Assembly: GCF_900060185.1 (NCBI RefSeq)
Contig: NZ_FIZY01000006.1
Location: 1 to 64,000 of the forward strand
Reading direction: 5' to 3'
Length of the DNA stretch: 64,000 nucleotides
Origin: Grimontia marina
GTDB taxonomy: Bacteria > Pseudomonadota > Gammaproteobacteria > Enterobacterales > Vibrionaceae
Below, piece by piece: positions 1 to 8,816 of the stretch; positions within the stretch are counted from its first letter, which is position 1; every line of letters starts with the position of its first letter. Below the pieces are notes generated by a model. It did no database searches, had not been told where the DNA came from, and saw nothing but the letters and a program-made list of their open reading frames with translations. The position numbers and the translations under genes are program-made.

Positions 1-95
1 ACGGTGGCAACACCAAGATTGAGGCAGAGCGCGATGTTGCGATGCGACAGGCCGCAGTCGAATTTGAGGCGTAACACCTCTTTGATTTTGTTCAT
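1..95 (-). CDS. istA: IS21-family transposase IstA, N-terminal fragment (runs off the window)
   Basis: The ATG on the minus strand at 95-93 opens a frame of 31 codons that continues past the left edge. The peptide begins MNKIKEVLRLKF, followed by a stretch like GLSHRNIALCLNLGVAT. This matches the N-terminal helix-turn-helix of IstA transposases, which usually start with a KEVLRLKF-like motif. IstA is the DDE transposase that recognises the repeated ends of the element. Only the start is visible, so completeness and activity of the element cannot be judged. Confidence 0.7.
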   Translation of the reverse strand, partial: MNKIKEVLRLKFDCGLSHRNIALCLNLGVAT

Positions 96-251
96 AGGGG
101 TTCTCTTTTTTGCCATTGCCGCGTCCTAACCATCACTGTGAGAAGGGTAAGGATAGCGAGCGATTGATTTAAAAGAGAAAAATGGAGGATTTCGGGCATT
201 CCGATCACGGTTTTCGCTATTCCGATCACCGATTTCGGAGTGAGGCTAAAA

Positions 252-346
252 GTGATCGGATAATCGCGGAATCAGTGATCGGTTTAAACCGAAATGGGTG
301 ATCGGATAATCCCGAAATGACTGATCGGAATGCTCCGAAATATGCA
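252..346. repeat. Four 23-bp-spaced direct repeats at the IS21-type end
   Basis: Copies of GTGATCGG (the last is CTGATCGG) begin at 252, 275, 298 and 321, a perfect 23-bp period. Each is followed by an imperfect CCGAAAT or CGGAATC block. They are most simply read as transposase binding sites. The last copy also supplies the start codon and first nine codons of the downstream chemotaxis receptor frame. Confidence 0.75.
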
Positions 347-1930
347 GCCATTTATTTTGAAACGACTGCCCTCACGGCATCGCAAATCAAAGTCACTCAC
401 GAAGGACTTATGGAGCAAAAGAAACAAGAGCTTTCATCATATTTAGATGTGGCTACTTCTGCCATTGCACCTCTAAAAGCCAGAGACGCGTCTCGCGAAG
501 AGGTGGTATCTGTTCTTCAATCCATTAACTTTGGTGAAAGCGGTTACATGTTTGGTTTGGACTCTAAAGGGAACCGTTTATTTTTAGGGGACACAGGCAA
601 GGGGATTGGAAAAAACTTCTACGATGCTCAAGATACGAAAGGTAATTACCACGTTAGGGACCTTATCAAAAATGCCAAAACAGGTGCTTTTACGACCTAT
701 CATAGGCCTAAACTAAACGAAGAAAAACCTTTGCCAAAGCTTAGCCTTTCAACGTACTTACCTGAGTGGGATATTGTTCTTGGAACAGGCTTCTACACCG
801 ACGATGTTGATCTTCAAATCAGTTTGATGGATGAAAAGGCACAAGCCCTGATGCAAGAAGGGTTAATTAAAGTCACTGCGTTGTCTGTAGCAATTCTGTT
901 ATTATCAATGATTGTTGCCATCTTTATTTCTAGGACCATTATCAATCCGCTGCGAATGTTTGATGACTCTATCCAATCGTTCGCAGAAGGCGAAGCTGAT
1001 CTGACAGCAAGAGTGCAACCTTTCACTATTCCTGAGTTCGCAAGGCTCAGTGCAAACTTCAACAAGTTCGTGGCCAGTCTCCAGGATATCATTACGAGTG
1101 TGAATGAGGTAAGCCTGAACGTGGTTGCTGAAACTGATTCAATCAAGGACAGGGCTAAACAGGTTGATGACTCTGCGCTGGAACAAAGACAAGAAACAGA
1201 GCAAATCGCGACGGCAATGACGGAAATGACAACGACGGCGATTGAAATATCAAACAATGCAAATCACGCAGCCGAATCGGCAAAAGATGCTGATATCAAC
1301 GCGAAAGATGCTGCAATGATTGTCGGTAACGCGGTGAACTCAGTAGAAAAGCTCGCCGAAGAACTGTCACACGCCAGCAATGTCATGTCGCAACTGGAAG
1401 GAAGCGTAAAGAACATTACATCTTCCCTATCTGTGATTCAGGATATCGCTGAACAAACTAACCTTCTGGCTCTCAATACAGCGATTGAGGCGGCGAGGGC
1501 AGGTGAACAGGGTAGGGGCTTTGCTGTTGTGGCCGATGAGGTGCGAACGCTTGCGAGCCGAACACAGACCAGTGCTGGGGAAATCCATGAAATGATTCAG
1601 TCACTGAAACAGGCATCTGATTCTGCTGTAAACGCGATGGAATCGAGCCAGACAAGAGGAGGAGAGACAGTCAGCGAGGCAGAAAAAGCCAGAGAAGCCA
1701 TTGGAAGGATAGAAGACTCAGTCGGCACTATTCTGGATATGAATGCTTTGAAAGCAACGGCAACCGAGGAACAAAGTATTGTTGGCCAAGAGATTTCAGA
1801 ACGTATTGTGGTTATCTCTGATAAGAGCTCTCTATCAGCTGACTTAGCGAACCAAAACCGACAAGGCAGTGCAACACTCAATGGGTATGCCAATGAGCTG
1901 AACGGCCTTGTTTCACGGTTTACGGTTTAG
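317..1930 (+). CDS. Methyl-accepting chemotaxis protein, N-terminus replaced by IS sequence
   Basis: A chemoreceptor of 537 codons in its present form. The first nine residues (MTDRNAPKY) are encoded by the IS end; homology starts near residue 10. Residues 15-165 resemble a single-Cache (sCache_2) sensor domain ([16 protein letters not shown] and [13 protein letters not shown]). A membrane segment lies at about 183-207, then a HAMP-like region, then the cytoplasmic signalling tip at about 378-413 ([31 protein letters not shown]). The normal first membrane helix before the Cache domain is missing, so the sensor would not be exported with correct topology. No convincing ribosome site precedes the ATG at 317. 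It is probably a disrupted gene, although the signalling domain is open to its stop codon. Confidence 0.85.
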   Translation: MTDRNAPKYAAIYFETTALTASQIKVTHEGLMEQKKQELSSYLDVATSAIAPLKARDASREEVVSVLQSINFGESGYMFGLDSKGNRLFLGDTGKGIGKNFYDAQDTKGNYHVRDLIKNAKTGAFTTYHRPKLNEEKPLPKLSLSTYLPEWDIVLGTGFYTDDVDLQISLMDEKAQALMQEGLIKVTALSVAILLLSMIVAIFISRTIINPLRMFDDSIQSFAEGEADLTARVQPFTIPEFARLSANFNKFVASLQDIITSVNEVSLNVVAETDSIKDRAKQVDDSALEQRQETEQIATAMTEMTTTAIEISNNANHAAESAKDADINAKDAAMIVGNAVNSVEKLAEELSHASNVMSQLEGSVKNITSSLSVIQDIAEQTNLLALNTAIEAARAGEQGRGFAVVADEVRTLASRTQTSAGEIHEMIQSLKQASDSAVNAMESSQTRGGETVSEAEKAREAIGRIEDSVGTILDMNALKATATEEQSIVGQEISERIVVISDKSSLSADLANQNRQGSATLNGYANELNGLVSRFTV

Positions 1931-2274
1931 CATTTACATAAAAAGTATATTCATTACACCGTCTGTTTTCGGGCGTTGATGCTTGTAGATCTTGTAGATG
2001 TTGGAAGATTCTGTTCAGCATGGCATTAAGGCTCTTTGACAGACGGTAATCGATGGGACTATCTGTTTCTCTAAGCGAGCTCTTGGTATTGCGTTATTCC
2101 TCCACACAGTTACAATCCTCCTTCTGTTCTCGTACACACATTTTGATTTGTACCAAAATTTGTACTGTCAGAACTTTCCCAAAGACTCATTATCCATAAT
2201 GCATTGCTATTAATGAGAAAACTTTAAGCAAGTGCTACTTCGTGTGTAGCACCACTGTAAGATAGGACGAAATA
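1931..2274 (+). promoter_or_regulatory. thrS upstream region and leader
   Basis: This 344-bp gap holds the promoter and long leader of the thrS operon. Besides the anticodon-arm mimic at 2232-2252 there is a second hairpin, CTCATTA (2186-2192) with TAATGAG (2211-2217) and an 18-nt loop. In E. coli the thrS operator has two such stem-loop domains separated by single-stranded RNA, and this arrangement looks alike. I could not place the promoter with confidence. Confidence 0.5.
2232..2252 (+). promoter_or_regulatory. tRNA-Thr anticodon-arm mimic in thrS mRNA leader (autoregulatory operator)
   Basis: A perfect 7-bp stem, GTGCTAC (2232-2238) with GTAGCAC (2246-2252), encloses a seven-base loop TTCGTGT. 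A seven-base loop with U followed by CGU is exactly the layout of a tRNA-Thr(CGU) anticodon arm. The CGU lies at -34 to -32 from the thrS start codon. In E. coli, threonyl-tRNA synthetase binds such a mimic in its own mRNA and blocks ribosome binding. The structure is seen directly; the repression is inferred from that precedent. Confidence 0.75.
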
Positions 2275-4203
2275 ATGCCTGTAATCACTCTTCCTGACGG
2301 TAGTCAACGTTCATTCGACAACCCTGTCTCTACTTATGATGTCGCTGCGGACATTGGTCCAGGTCTTGCTAAAGCATGTATCGCGGGTCGTGTTAACGGT
2401 CAACGCGTTGATGCGTGCGACCTGATTGAAAACGACGCGAATCTGGAAATCATCACCGCAAAAGACGAAGACGGTCTTGAGATCATTCGCCACTCTTGTG
2501 CTCACTTGCTGGGTCATGCGATTAAGCAGCTTTTCCCTGACGTGAAAATGGCGATCGGTCCAACCATCGACAGCGGTTTCTATTACGACGTTGACCTTGA
2601 CCGTTCTCTGACTCAAGAAGACCTGGATGCGATTGAAAAGCGCATGAAGGATTTGGCGAAAACCAAATACCAGGTGATCAAGAAGAACGTGAGCTGGCAG
2701 GAAGCGCGTGATGCTTTTGAATCACGTGGCGAACCGTACAAAATGGAAATTCTGGATGAAAATGTATCTCGCGATGATCGTCCAGGCCTTTACCATCACG
2801 AAGAATACATCGACATGTGTCGTGGTCCGCATGTACCGCACATGGGTTTCTGCCAAAACTTTAAAATCCTGAACGTTGCTGGTGCATACTGGCGCGGTAA
2901 CAGCGATAACAAGATGCTGCAACGTATCTACGGCACGGCTTTCAACGACAAGAAAGAACTGAAAGCTCACCTGCAGCGTTTGGAAGAAGCCGCAAAACGT
3001 GACCACCGTAAACTGGGCAAGCAGCTTGACCTTTACCACATGCAACAAGAAGCACCGGGTATGGTGTTCTGGCATCACAACGGTTGGGTTGTTTTCCGTG
3101 AACTGGAAACTTTTGTTCGTGCAAAACTGAACGAATACGATTACCAAGAAGTGAAAGGTCCGCTGATCATGGACCGTGTTCTGTGGGAACGTTCTGGTCA
3201 CTGGGACAAGTACGCCGACTACATGTTCACCACTCAATCTGAGAACCGTGAATACGCACTGAAGCCAATGAACTGCCCTGGCCACGTTCAGATCTTCAAC
3301 CAAGGTTTGAAATCTTACCGTGACCTGCCACTGCGTATGGCTGAATTCGGCAGCTGTCACCGTAACGAGCCATCAGGCGCGCTGCACGGCCTGATGCGTG
3401 TTCGTGGTTTCACGCAAGATGACGCACACATTTTCTGTACCCCAGAGCAGGTGCAACAGGAAGTGACGTCTTGTATCAAGATGGTTTACGACACTTACCA
3501 GACTTTCGGTTTCGACGAGATCGTGGTTAAGCTGTCTACCCGTCCTGAAATGCGTGTAGGTTCTGATGAAATGTGGGATCGCGCTGAGAAAGCACTGGCT
3601 GAAGCACTGGAATCTATGGACATTAAGTTCGAGATTCTGGAAGGCGAGGGTGCATTCTACGGTCCTAAGATTGAATTTACTTTGCATGACTGTTTGGATC
3701 GTGCGTGGCAGTGTGGTACTGTGCAGCTCGATTTTGCTCTGCCTGAGCGTTTGGGCGCAACGTACGTTGGCGAAGACAACGAACGTCACACCCCTGTGAT
3801 GATTCACCGTGCAATTCTGGGTTCACTGGAACGTTTTATCGGTATTCTGATTGAAGAATACGCGGGTCATTTCCCAAGCTGGTTAGCTCCACAACAAGCT
3901 GTAGTGATGAACATTACCGACAATCAAGCGGAATATGTTCAGGAAGTAGCGAAAAAACTGCAAAAAGCAGGATTTAGAGCGTCTGCAGACTTGAGAAACG
4001 AGAAGATTGGCTTTAAAATCCGCGAACACACTTTGAAGCGCGTACCTTATATGTTGGTTTGTGGCGACCAGGAAATGGAAGCTGGCGAAATCGCGGTACG
4101 TACACGCAAAGGTAAAGACTTGGGTAAATATAAAATTGACGAATTCGTTTCTCTGCTCGAGAACGAAGTTCGCACCCGAACTCTTAATATTTTGGAGGAT
4201 TAA
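2275..4203 (+). CDS. thrS: Threonyl-tRNA synthetase
   Basis: Cytoplasmic class II aminoacyl-tRNA synthetase that charges tRNA-Thr with threonine; 642 residues, the same as E. coli ThrRS. The order is N-terminal TGS domain ([11 protein letters not shown]), editing domain with the [10 protein letters not shown] motif near residue 75, catalytic core, and C-terminal anticodon-binding domain. The zinc-site motif MNCPGH is near residue 332 and the class II arginine-bearing motif near 361. The ATG is preceded by GGACGAAATA, a fair ribosome site. It is the first gene of the thrS-infC-rpmI-rplT operon, and its last codons contain the GGAGG ribosome site for infC. The leader hairpin suggests translational autoregulation. 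Confidence 0.98.
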   Translation: MPVITLPDGSQRSFDNPVSTYDVAADIGPGLAKACIAGRVNGQRVDACDLIENDANLEIITAKDEDGLEIIRHSCAHLLGHAIKQLFPDVKMAIGPTIDSGFYYDVDLDRSLTQEDLDAIEKRMKDLAKTKYQVIKKNVSWQEARDAFESRGEPYKMEILDENVSRDDRPGLYHHEEYIDMCRGPHVPHMGFCQNFKILNVAGAYWRGNSDNKMLQRIYGTAFNDKKELKAHLQRLEEAAKRDHRKLGKQLDLYHMQQEAPGMVFWHHNGWVVFRELETFVRAKLNEYDYQEVKGPLIMDRVLWERSGHWDKYADYMFTTQSENREYALKPMNCPGHVQIFNQGLKSYRDLPLRMAEFGSCHRNEPSGALHGLMRVRGFTQDDAHIFCTPEQVQQEVTSCIKMVYDTYQTFGFDEIVVKLSTRPEMRVGSDEMWDRAEKALAEALESMDIKFEILEGEGAFYGPKIEFTLHDCLDRAWQCGTVQLDFALPERLGATYVGEDNERHTPVMIHRAILGSLERFIGILIEEYAGHFPSWLAPQQAVVMNITDNQAEYVQEVAKKLQKAGFRASADLRNEKIGFKIREHTLKRVPYMLVCGDQEMEAGEIAVRTRKGKDLGKYKIDEFVSLLENEVRTRTLNILED

Positions 4204-4206
4204 GGT

Positions 4207-4752
4207 ATTAAAGGCGCAAGAAAAGTCCCGGCTAAACAAAATGCTCACCGTCTTAACGAAGAACTTCGTGGTCTGCGTGAAGTACGTCTGACTGGTATTG
4301 ATGGTGATCAGCTTGGTATTGTTTCATATGATGAAGCGATTAAAGCGGCAGAAGATGCTGGTGTTGATCTGGTAGAAATTAGCCCTAATGCCGAGCCGCC
4401 AGTATGTCGTGTGATGGACTACGGTAAGTTCATCTACGAAAAGAGTAAGGCTGCGAAAGAGCAGAAGAAAAAGCAAAAGATTGTCCAGATCAAGGAAGTT
4501 AAATTCCGTCCTGGAACCGATATTGGCGACTATCAGGTAAAACTACGCAACCTGGTTCGCTTTATTGAAGAGGGTAACAAGGTCAAGGTTACTATCCGTT
4601 TCCGTGGTCGCGAAATGGCGCACCAGGATATCGGTGTTGACGTTCTGAACCGACTGAAGGAAGACACTGCTGAAATCGCTTCAGTAGAAAGTTTCCCTTC
4701 AAGAATTGAAGGTCGTCAAATGATCATGGTTCTTGCCCCTAAGAAGAAGTAA
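4207..4752 (+). CDS. infC: Translation initiation factor IF-3 (AUU start codon)
   Basis: IF-3 binds the 30S subunit, keeps ribosomal subunits apart and checks the initiator codon. The frame begins at ATT (4207-4209), encoding (M)[19 protein letters not shown], and gives 181 residues, close to the 180 of E. coli. GGAGG at 4194-4198 lies 8 bases before ATT. The first in-frame ATG, at 4411, would remove the whole N-terminal domain including [15 protein letters not shown]. An AUU start is conserved in enterobacterial infC and lets IF-3 repress its own translation, so the same control is likely here. The C-terminal domain ([19 protein letters not shown]) is intact. The gene starts 3 bases after the thrS stop. 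Confidence 0.96.
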   Translation: MKGARKVPAKQNAHRLNEELRGLREVRLTGIDGDQLGIVSYDEAIKAAEDAGVDLVEISPNAEPPVCRVMDYGKFIYEKSKAAKEQKKKQKIVQIKEVKFRPGTDIGDYQVKLRNLVRFIEEGNKVKVTIRFRGREMAHQDIGVDVLNRLKEDTAEIASVESFPSRIEGRQMIMVLAPKKK

Positions 4753-4771
4753 TTTCGGCATACAAGTAACG

Positions 4772-4804
4772 AGAGGCTATGCCTTCGGGCATAGCCTCTT
4801 TGTT
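4772..4804 (+). terminator. Strong hairpin between infC and rpmI (partial terminator or attenuator)
   Basis: A 12-bp perfect stem (4772-4783 with 4788-4799) is closed by a TTCG tetraloop on a C-G pair, an unusually stable loop, and is followed by TTTGTT. It could end part of the thrS-infC transcripts or act as a processing or stability element before rpmI-rplT. The short T run argues against full termination. Confidence 0.65.
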
Positions 4805-4852
4805 CGCCAAATTACACTGTTATTAATTGCATACAATGCGGAGTTATTCATC

Positions 4853-5047
4853 ATGCCTAAGATGAAAGCAAACAAAGGCGCTGCTAAGCGTTTCAAGAAA
4901 ACTGGTGGCGGTTTCAAGTTCAAGCACGCAACTAAGCGTCACATCCTGACTAAGCGTACTACTAAGAACAAACGTCAACTGCGTCCTAACTCAATTCTGC
5001 CTAAGTGCGAAATGGGTGCAGTTGCGCGTATGCTTCCATACGCATAA
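4853..5047 (+). CDS. rpmI: 50S ribosomal protein L35
   Basis: Small basic protein of 64 residues in the large ribosomal subunit ([18 protein letters not shown]... ending RMLPYA). It is one residue shorter than E. coli L35. A GGAG element lies about 10 bases before the ATG at 4853. A longer open frame begins upstream at 4733 inside infC, but its first 40 residues are unlike L35. It sits between infC and rplT; in E. coli, L20 represses translation of both rpmI and rplT through an mRNA structure upstream of rpmI, and the same may apply here. Confidence 0.97.
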   Translation: MPKMKANKGAAKRFKKTGGGFKFKHATKRHILTKRTTKNKRQLRPNSILPKCEMGAVARMLPYA

Positions 5048-5073
5048 TTTTCTTAGTATTTTTAACGAATTAG

Positions 5074-5442
<369 letters not shown>

Positions 5443-5469
5443 TTTATTACAGAATAGACTTTGTGAGAA

Positions 5470-5496
5470 AGGGGAGCTTAGGCTCCCCTTTTTCTT
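5470..5496 (+). terminator. Rho-independent terminator after rplT
   Basis: AGGGGAGC (5470-5477) pairs with GCTCCCCT (5482-5489) around a TTAG loop and is followed by a pyrimidine-rich T run (TTTTCTTTCTTTTTT). Confidence 0.9.
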
Positions 5497-6019
5497 TCTT
5501 TTTTCCTACCAGCGATATATCCACCCCCCTCAAGATGCGTGAATGCAGCAACTTCAGGTCGTTTGTTCATGCACTATCCAGCTATTTAGAACTCTTATCG
5601 TTCGCATTGCTGTCCGATGGTTTAGGCAAAATTAGTTTCATCTTTCAAGGCTTTTAAGCATTTCAATACACAGTGTTGCCTTCTCATTTTTCACTATCGT
5701 CCGCAGGATAGAAGTCTAAGATTAGTTTTCATGAAAATGTTGACCAGATATCTAGATATTTGACTTGAAACTGGTATGAATACTAGGCCAAATTTCTGCG
5801 GGATTACATACGAGAGTAAAATATTGTTATTAAGCCATGCGCGCGTCCTCGTCTATACTTCATCTTTAAGTGACAAGAAATGAATATAAGATGTTGTTAT
5901 ATATGAATATAATTACGTAATGTCTTTATTGCTCCAAACTTAAAGATGTTTTAATTATGAGATTTTAGATGTGTTATCAAAATCCAAAGAGACTAGGTGA
6001 TCATAACTAGACTAGACTA
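5497..6019. other. Gene-free AT-rich spacer upstream of the sugar ABC operon
   Basis: No convincing gene was found; a 64-codon frame over the rplT terminator is spurious. A fragment at about 5530-5570 (CAAGATGCGTGAATGCAG, then CTTCAGGTCGTTTG) weakly resembles the ends of the MITE-like element at 17526 and may be a worn remnant. The rest is AT-rich and presumably includes the promoter of the importer operon. Confidence 0.4.
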
Positions 6020-6040
6020 CTGGTACTTAATAAATACCAG
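6020..6040. promoter_or_regulatory. Operator dyad CTGGTA-N9-TACCAG before the sugar ABC operon (site 1)
   Basis: A perfect 6-bp inverted repeat, CTGGTA (6020-6025) and TACCAG (6035-6040), with a 9-base AT-rich spacer, ends 32 bp before the ABC ATPase start. An extra half-site (ACTGGTG) follows at 6052. The same arrangement occurs at 33934, 34284 and 41752 around the sugar-acid locus, which suggests one shared transcription factor. The closeness to the start codon fits repression. Confidence 0.7.
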
Positions 6041-6072
6041 TTTAGAATTGCACTGGTGTCGAAGGAGGAACG

Positions 6073-7572
6073 ATGACCACAGCTGTACCATTACTTCAGC
6101 TTCAAAACGTTGATAAACGATTTGGAGGTAACCACGCGGTCAAGAGCGTGTCATTAGACATAGACCGAGGTGAAGTTGTTGCGCTGCTTGGAGAAAATGG
6201 CGCTGGTAAGTCCACTATCATAAAGATTTTGGCTGGCGTTTATAAGGCCGATCATGGAACTATTCGATGGGAAGGAGAAAGAATTTCTTCTGCGCGATCT
6301 CTTATTAATGAGAAATCACAACCTATCGCGTTTATTCATCAGGATCTTGGTCTCGTCGAATGGATGACCGTTGCTGAAAATATGGCTTTAGTGATGGGCT
6401 TTCCCAAGAAGCTAGGTTTCATTGACTGGGGAAAACTTAACATCGTTGCCTCTGATGCTTTGGCAAATGCCGGCATTTCTATTGACCCAGAAGCTAGAGT
6501 CTTTGACCTTTCGAGAACAGAAAAGTCACTTCTCGCAATTGCGAGGGCTATTGCAGTGAATGCAAAAATTCTCGTACTTGATGAGCCAACGGCCAGTCTC
6601 CCTGCGGATGACGTCCAACATCTCTTTCGCGTTATCAATAGATTACGGGATGAGGGAGTGGGCATGATTTATGTTACACACAGGCTTGATGAGGTCGTCG
6701 AAATTGCGGACAAGATATGCGTCATGCGTGATGGTAACCGCATAGAGGTTGGTAATGCCAAAGACTATGATATACGCCAGCTTGTTCATTTAATCGTTGG
6801 TGAAGAAACAAAAGAGCGTGTACCACACCATTGCGCGCCAAACTCTCCTACAACGCTCACTTGCACCAATGTGGTATTTGGAAATACAGGCCCAGTGTCT
6901 TTCTCGTTAAGGAAAGGAGAAATGATAGCCTTGGTCGGGCTTCGTGGGGCTGGCCAAGAAGACATCGGTCGGGGCCTATTTGGTGAATGTTCTTATGAAG
7001 GTGGACACATCTTTTTCAACGGTAAGGATTACGTCCCTTCTGACCCGTTGAAAGCCATTTCTAATGGTATTTCCTTAGTCGCAGGTGACAGGAATAACGA
7101 GTGCTTAATTCCCTCTATGTCTGTCCGTGAGAACCTCTTTGTTAATCCGGCACTAACGTCTGATAGCGCTATCGGTTTTTACGGCGGTAAAGAGGAAATA
7201 GGCAAGGCGTGGTGGAAAGTGCAGCTTTTTGATATTCGCCCAAAGGATGTCGACATAGAAGTCAGTGCGTTGTCGGGTGGAAATGCACAAAAAGTCGTTA
7301 TTGCAAGGTGGATGGACCTTGAAAATCCGTTGCTCATCTTAGAAGACCCAACGACAGGCGTGGATGTTGGAGCTAGGTCAGAGATTTATGACCTTTTAGA
7401 CAAAGCGCTGGAGCAGGGTATTTCTGTCATTGTTATCTCTTCCGATCTGGAGGAGGTATCGAAGATATGTCGTCGGGCATTGGTGTTTGAGCGGGGTAGA
7501 GTTGTTGGCGAACTCACGGAGAGTGACGTTTCGTTTTCAAATTTGCTGGCGATGTCTATGGGCAGCGCTTAA
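6073..7572 (+). CDS. Sugar ABC transporter, duplicated ATPase subunit (RbsA/MglA/GguA type)
   Basis: 499 residues with two nucleotide-binding halves, as in importers for ribose, xylose, galactose and the ChvE-GguAB system. The first half has a full Walker A (GENGAGKST, residues about 41-49) and Walker B (LVLDEPTAS). The second has the signature LSGGNAQKVVIARW and LEDPTTGVDVGAR but a degenerate Walker A (GLRGAGQED), which is normal for the C-terminal half in this family. The start is fixed by GAAGGAGGAACG just before ATG. It is the first gene of a three-gene importer operon with a CTGGTA-N9-TACCAG dyad 33 bp upstream. The sugar cannot be told from sequence. Confidence 0.92.
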   Translation: MTTAVPLLQLQNVDKRFGGNHAVKSVSLDIDRGEVVALLGENGAGKSTIIKILAGVYKADHGTIRWEGERISSARSLINEKSQPIAFIHQDLGLVEWMTVAENMALVMGFPKKLGFIDWGKLNIVASDALANAGISIDPEARVFDLSRTEKSLLAIARAIAVNAKILVLDEPTASLPADDVQHLFRVINRLRDEGVGMIYVTHRLDEVVEIADKICVMRDGNRIEVGNAKDYDIRQLVHLIVGEETKERVPHHCAPNSPTTLTCTNVVFGNTGPVSFSLRKGEMIALVGLRGAGQEDIGRGLFGECSYEGGHIFFNGKDYVPSDPLKAISNGISLVAGDRNNECLIPSMSVRENLFVNPALTSDSAIGFYGGKEEIGKAWWKVQLFDIRPKDVDIEVSALSGGNAQKVVIARWMDLENPLLILEDPTTGVDVGARSEIYDLLDKALEQGISVIVISSDLEEVSKICRRALVFERGRVVGELTESDVSFSNLLAMSMGSA

Positions 7573-7632
7573 AACCCAACCTGAATAACAAGGCTTAAAC
7601 ATCGTTGACACGTATAAAGGATTAAAAGTGTT

Positions 7633-8670
7633 ATGTCTAAAACATCAATAAAATCTACAGCTTTGGAGTCGAACGTCAATATCGCTCAAGATGGATTCGC
7701 AGCTTGGAGCCTACAGGGAATGACACGATACGGGCTGTTTTTTCTTTGTATTCTGATGGTTTTACTTTTCTCTGCATTGACCCCTTCTTTTGCTTCAATG
7801 CTAACCGTTCAGGCTATCTTGGCAAGCAAATCAAAGATTGCCCTGTTGGCGCTAGCAGCAACAATCACCATGATCGTTGGAAAGATAGATTTAAATGTGG
7901 GCTTCGGTATCGTTCTTTGGCACATACTCGCAATTAACCTTCAACATGAACATGGATTGTCTTGGCAGGCTGCCATGTTGGTTGTATTAGCGGCATCAGC
8001 GCTATATGGCTTTCTTAATGGTTTGCTTGTTGCTTTAGCGGACATAGATAGCTTTGTTGCTACGTTGGGCTCTGGAACTGTCATTTATGCAATTGCACTA
8101 TGGTATTCAGGAGGTAGGCAGATCGTCGCTGATTTGCCTGACAGCTTTTATGCACTGCACCATACCGAGCTTTTTTCCATTCCTCTCCCAGCATTTTATG
8201 TAGTTGCGGCTGCAATCATTCTGTGGCTATTGACTGAAAGAACACCCGTTGGTCGTTGCATGTATGCAGTAGGTGGTAATCCTACTGCCGCTAGATTAAA
8301 TGGCATCTCGGTTAACCGTTATGTGATCGGCGCCTTTGTTGGCTCTGGCCTACTTACTGGTTTCACGGGTGTTTTAGTAGCGGCAGAGCAGGGCGTTGGA
8401 CAGGCAAGCGTTGGTTTAGATTTCCTGTTGCCATCTTTAGTGGGGGCATTTCTCGGTTCAACAACTATCCGTCCAGGGCGGGTTAACGTCTGGGGAACTG
8501 TTATTGGAATAAGCATTCTGGCCATTGGTATTGCGGGTATCCAGCAATTTGGCGGTGCATTTTGGGTTGAACCGCTTTTTAACGGGGCAACTTTGTTGTT
8601 ATCGATTTCTTTGGCGGGTTATGCCCAACGCCGCAGAATGAGTAGTCGGAAAAAACCAAAGAAAGGGTAG
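7633..8670 (+). CDS. Sugar ABC transporter, permease (RbsC/GguB family)
   Basis: 345-residue inner-membrane protein with about eight to ten hydrophobic helices and the family loop GRCMYAVGGNPTAARLNGI near residues 213-231, typical of RbsC/XylH/GguB permeases that work with a duplicated ATPase. The N-terminal 30 residues are polar and cytoplasmic. AAGGATTAAAAG precedes the ATG. It lies 60 bp after the ATPase gene and before the binding protein, so the three form one importer. Confidence 0.92.
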   Translation: MSKTSIKSTALESNVNIAQDGFAAWSLQGMTRYGLFFLCILMVLLFSALTPSFASMLTVQAILASKSKIALLALAATITMIVGKIDLNVGFGIVLWHILAINLQHEHGLSWQAAMLVVLAASALYGFLNGLLVALADIDSFVATLGSGTVIYAIALWYSGGRQIVADLPDSFYALHHTELFSIPLPAFYVVAAAIILWLLTERTPVGRCMYAVGGNPTAARLNGISVNRYVIGAFVGSGLLTGFTGVLVAAEQGVGQASVGLDFLLPSLVGAFLGSTTIRPGRVNVWGTVIGISILAIGIAGIQQFGGAFWVEPLFNGATLLLSISLAGYAQRRRMSSRKKPKKG

Positions 8671-8816
8671 CGTTCGGCAAGGTTCCCCATACCCAAGACG
8701 AGGAATCGTGATGTTGAATGACGTTATCTATAGATGCTGTTGATGGATGCAGTAGGCATAGTCCAAACATCCATCATTTCACTAAAAAATGGTAATCCAA
8801 ACGAAAGGAGTAAGTT

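Larger units (their letters stand above)
1..346 (-). mobile_element. IS21-family insertion sequence, left end (partial)
   Basis: The element runs off the left edge of the window. It carries the start of an IstA-like transposase reading leftwards and a non-coding end packed with repeats. The motif TGATCGG recurs at 253, 276, 299 and 322, exactly 23 bp apart, each followed about 8 bp later by a CGGAAT/CCGAAAT-like block. Two inverted copies (CCGATCAC) lie at 201 and 222. Multiple terminal repeats that bind the transposase are a known trait of IS21-family ends. Read from the other strand the end would begin TGCATATTTCGG at 346, which fits the 5'-TG terminus of this family. The exact boundary, near 346, is inferred; the target duplication cannot be checked because the other end is outside. 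Confidence 0.75.

Noticed and set aside
2722-3360. Long minus-strand open frames opposite thrS, pheT and hrpA
   Set aside because: They lie wholly opposite strongly conserved coding sequence and have composition expected of antisense shadows.
5530-5570. Additional copy of the MITE-like element
   Set aside because: Only about 30 scattered matching bases; too weak to annotate as a repeat.
5463-5657. 64-codon open frame after rplT
   Set aside because: It overlaps the rplT terminator, has no ribosome site and no recognisable protein features.
6907-7572. Second ATPase half of the sugar ABC protein as a broken domain
   Set aside because: A degenerate C-terminal Walker A is normal for RbsA/MglA-type ATPases.
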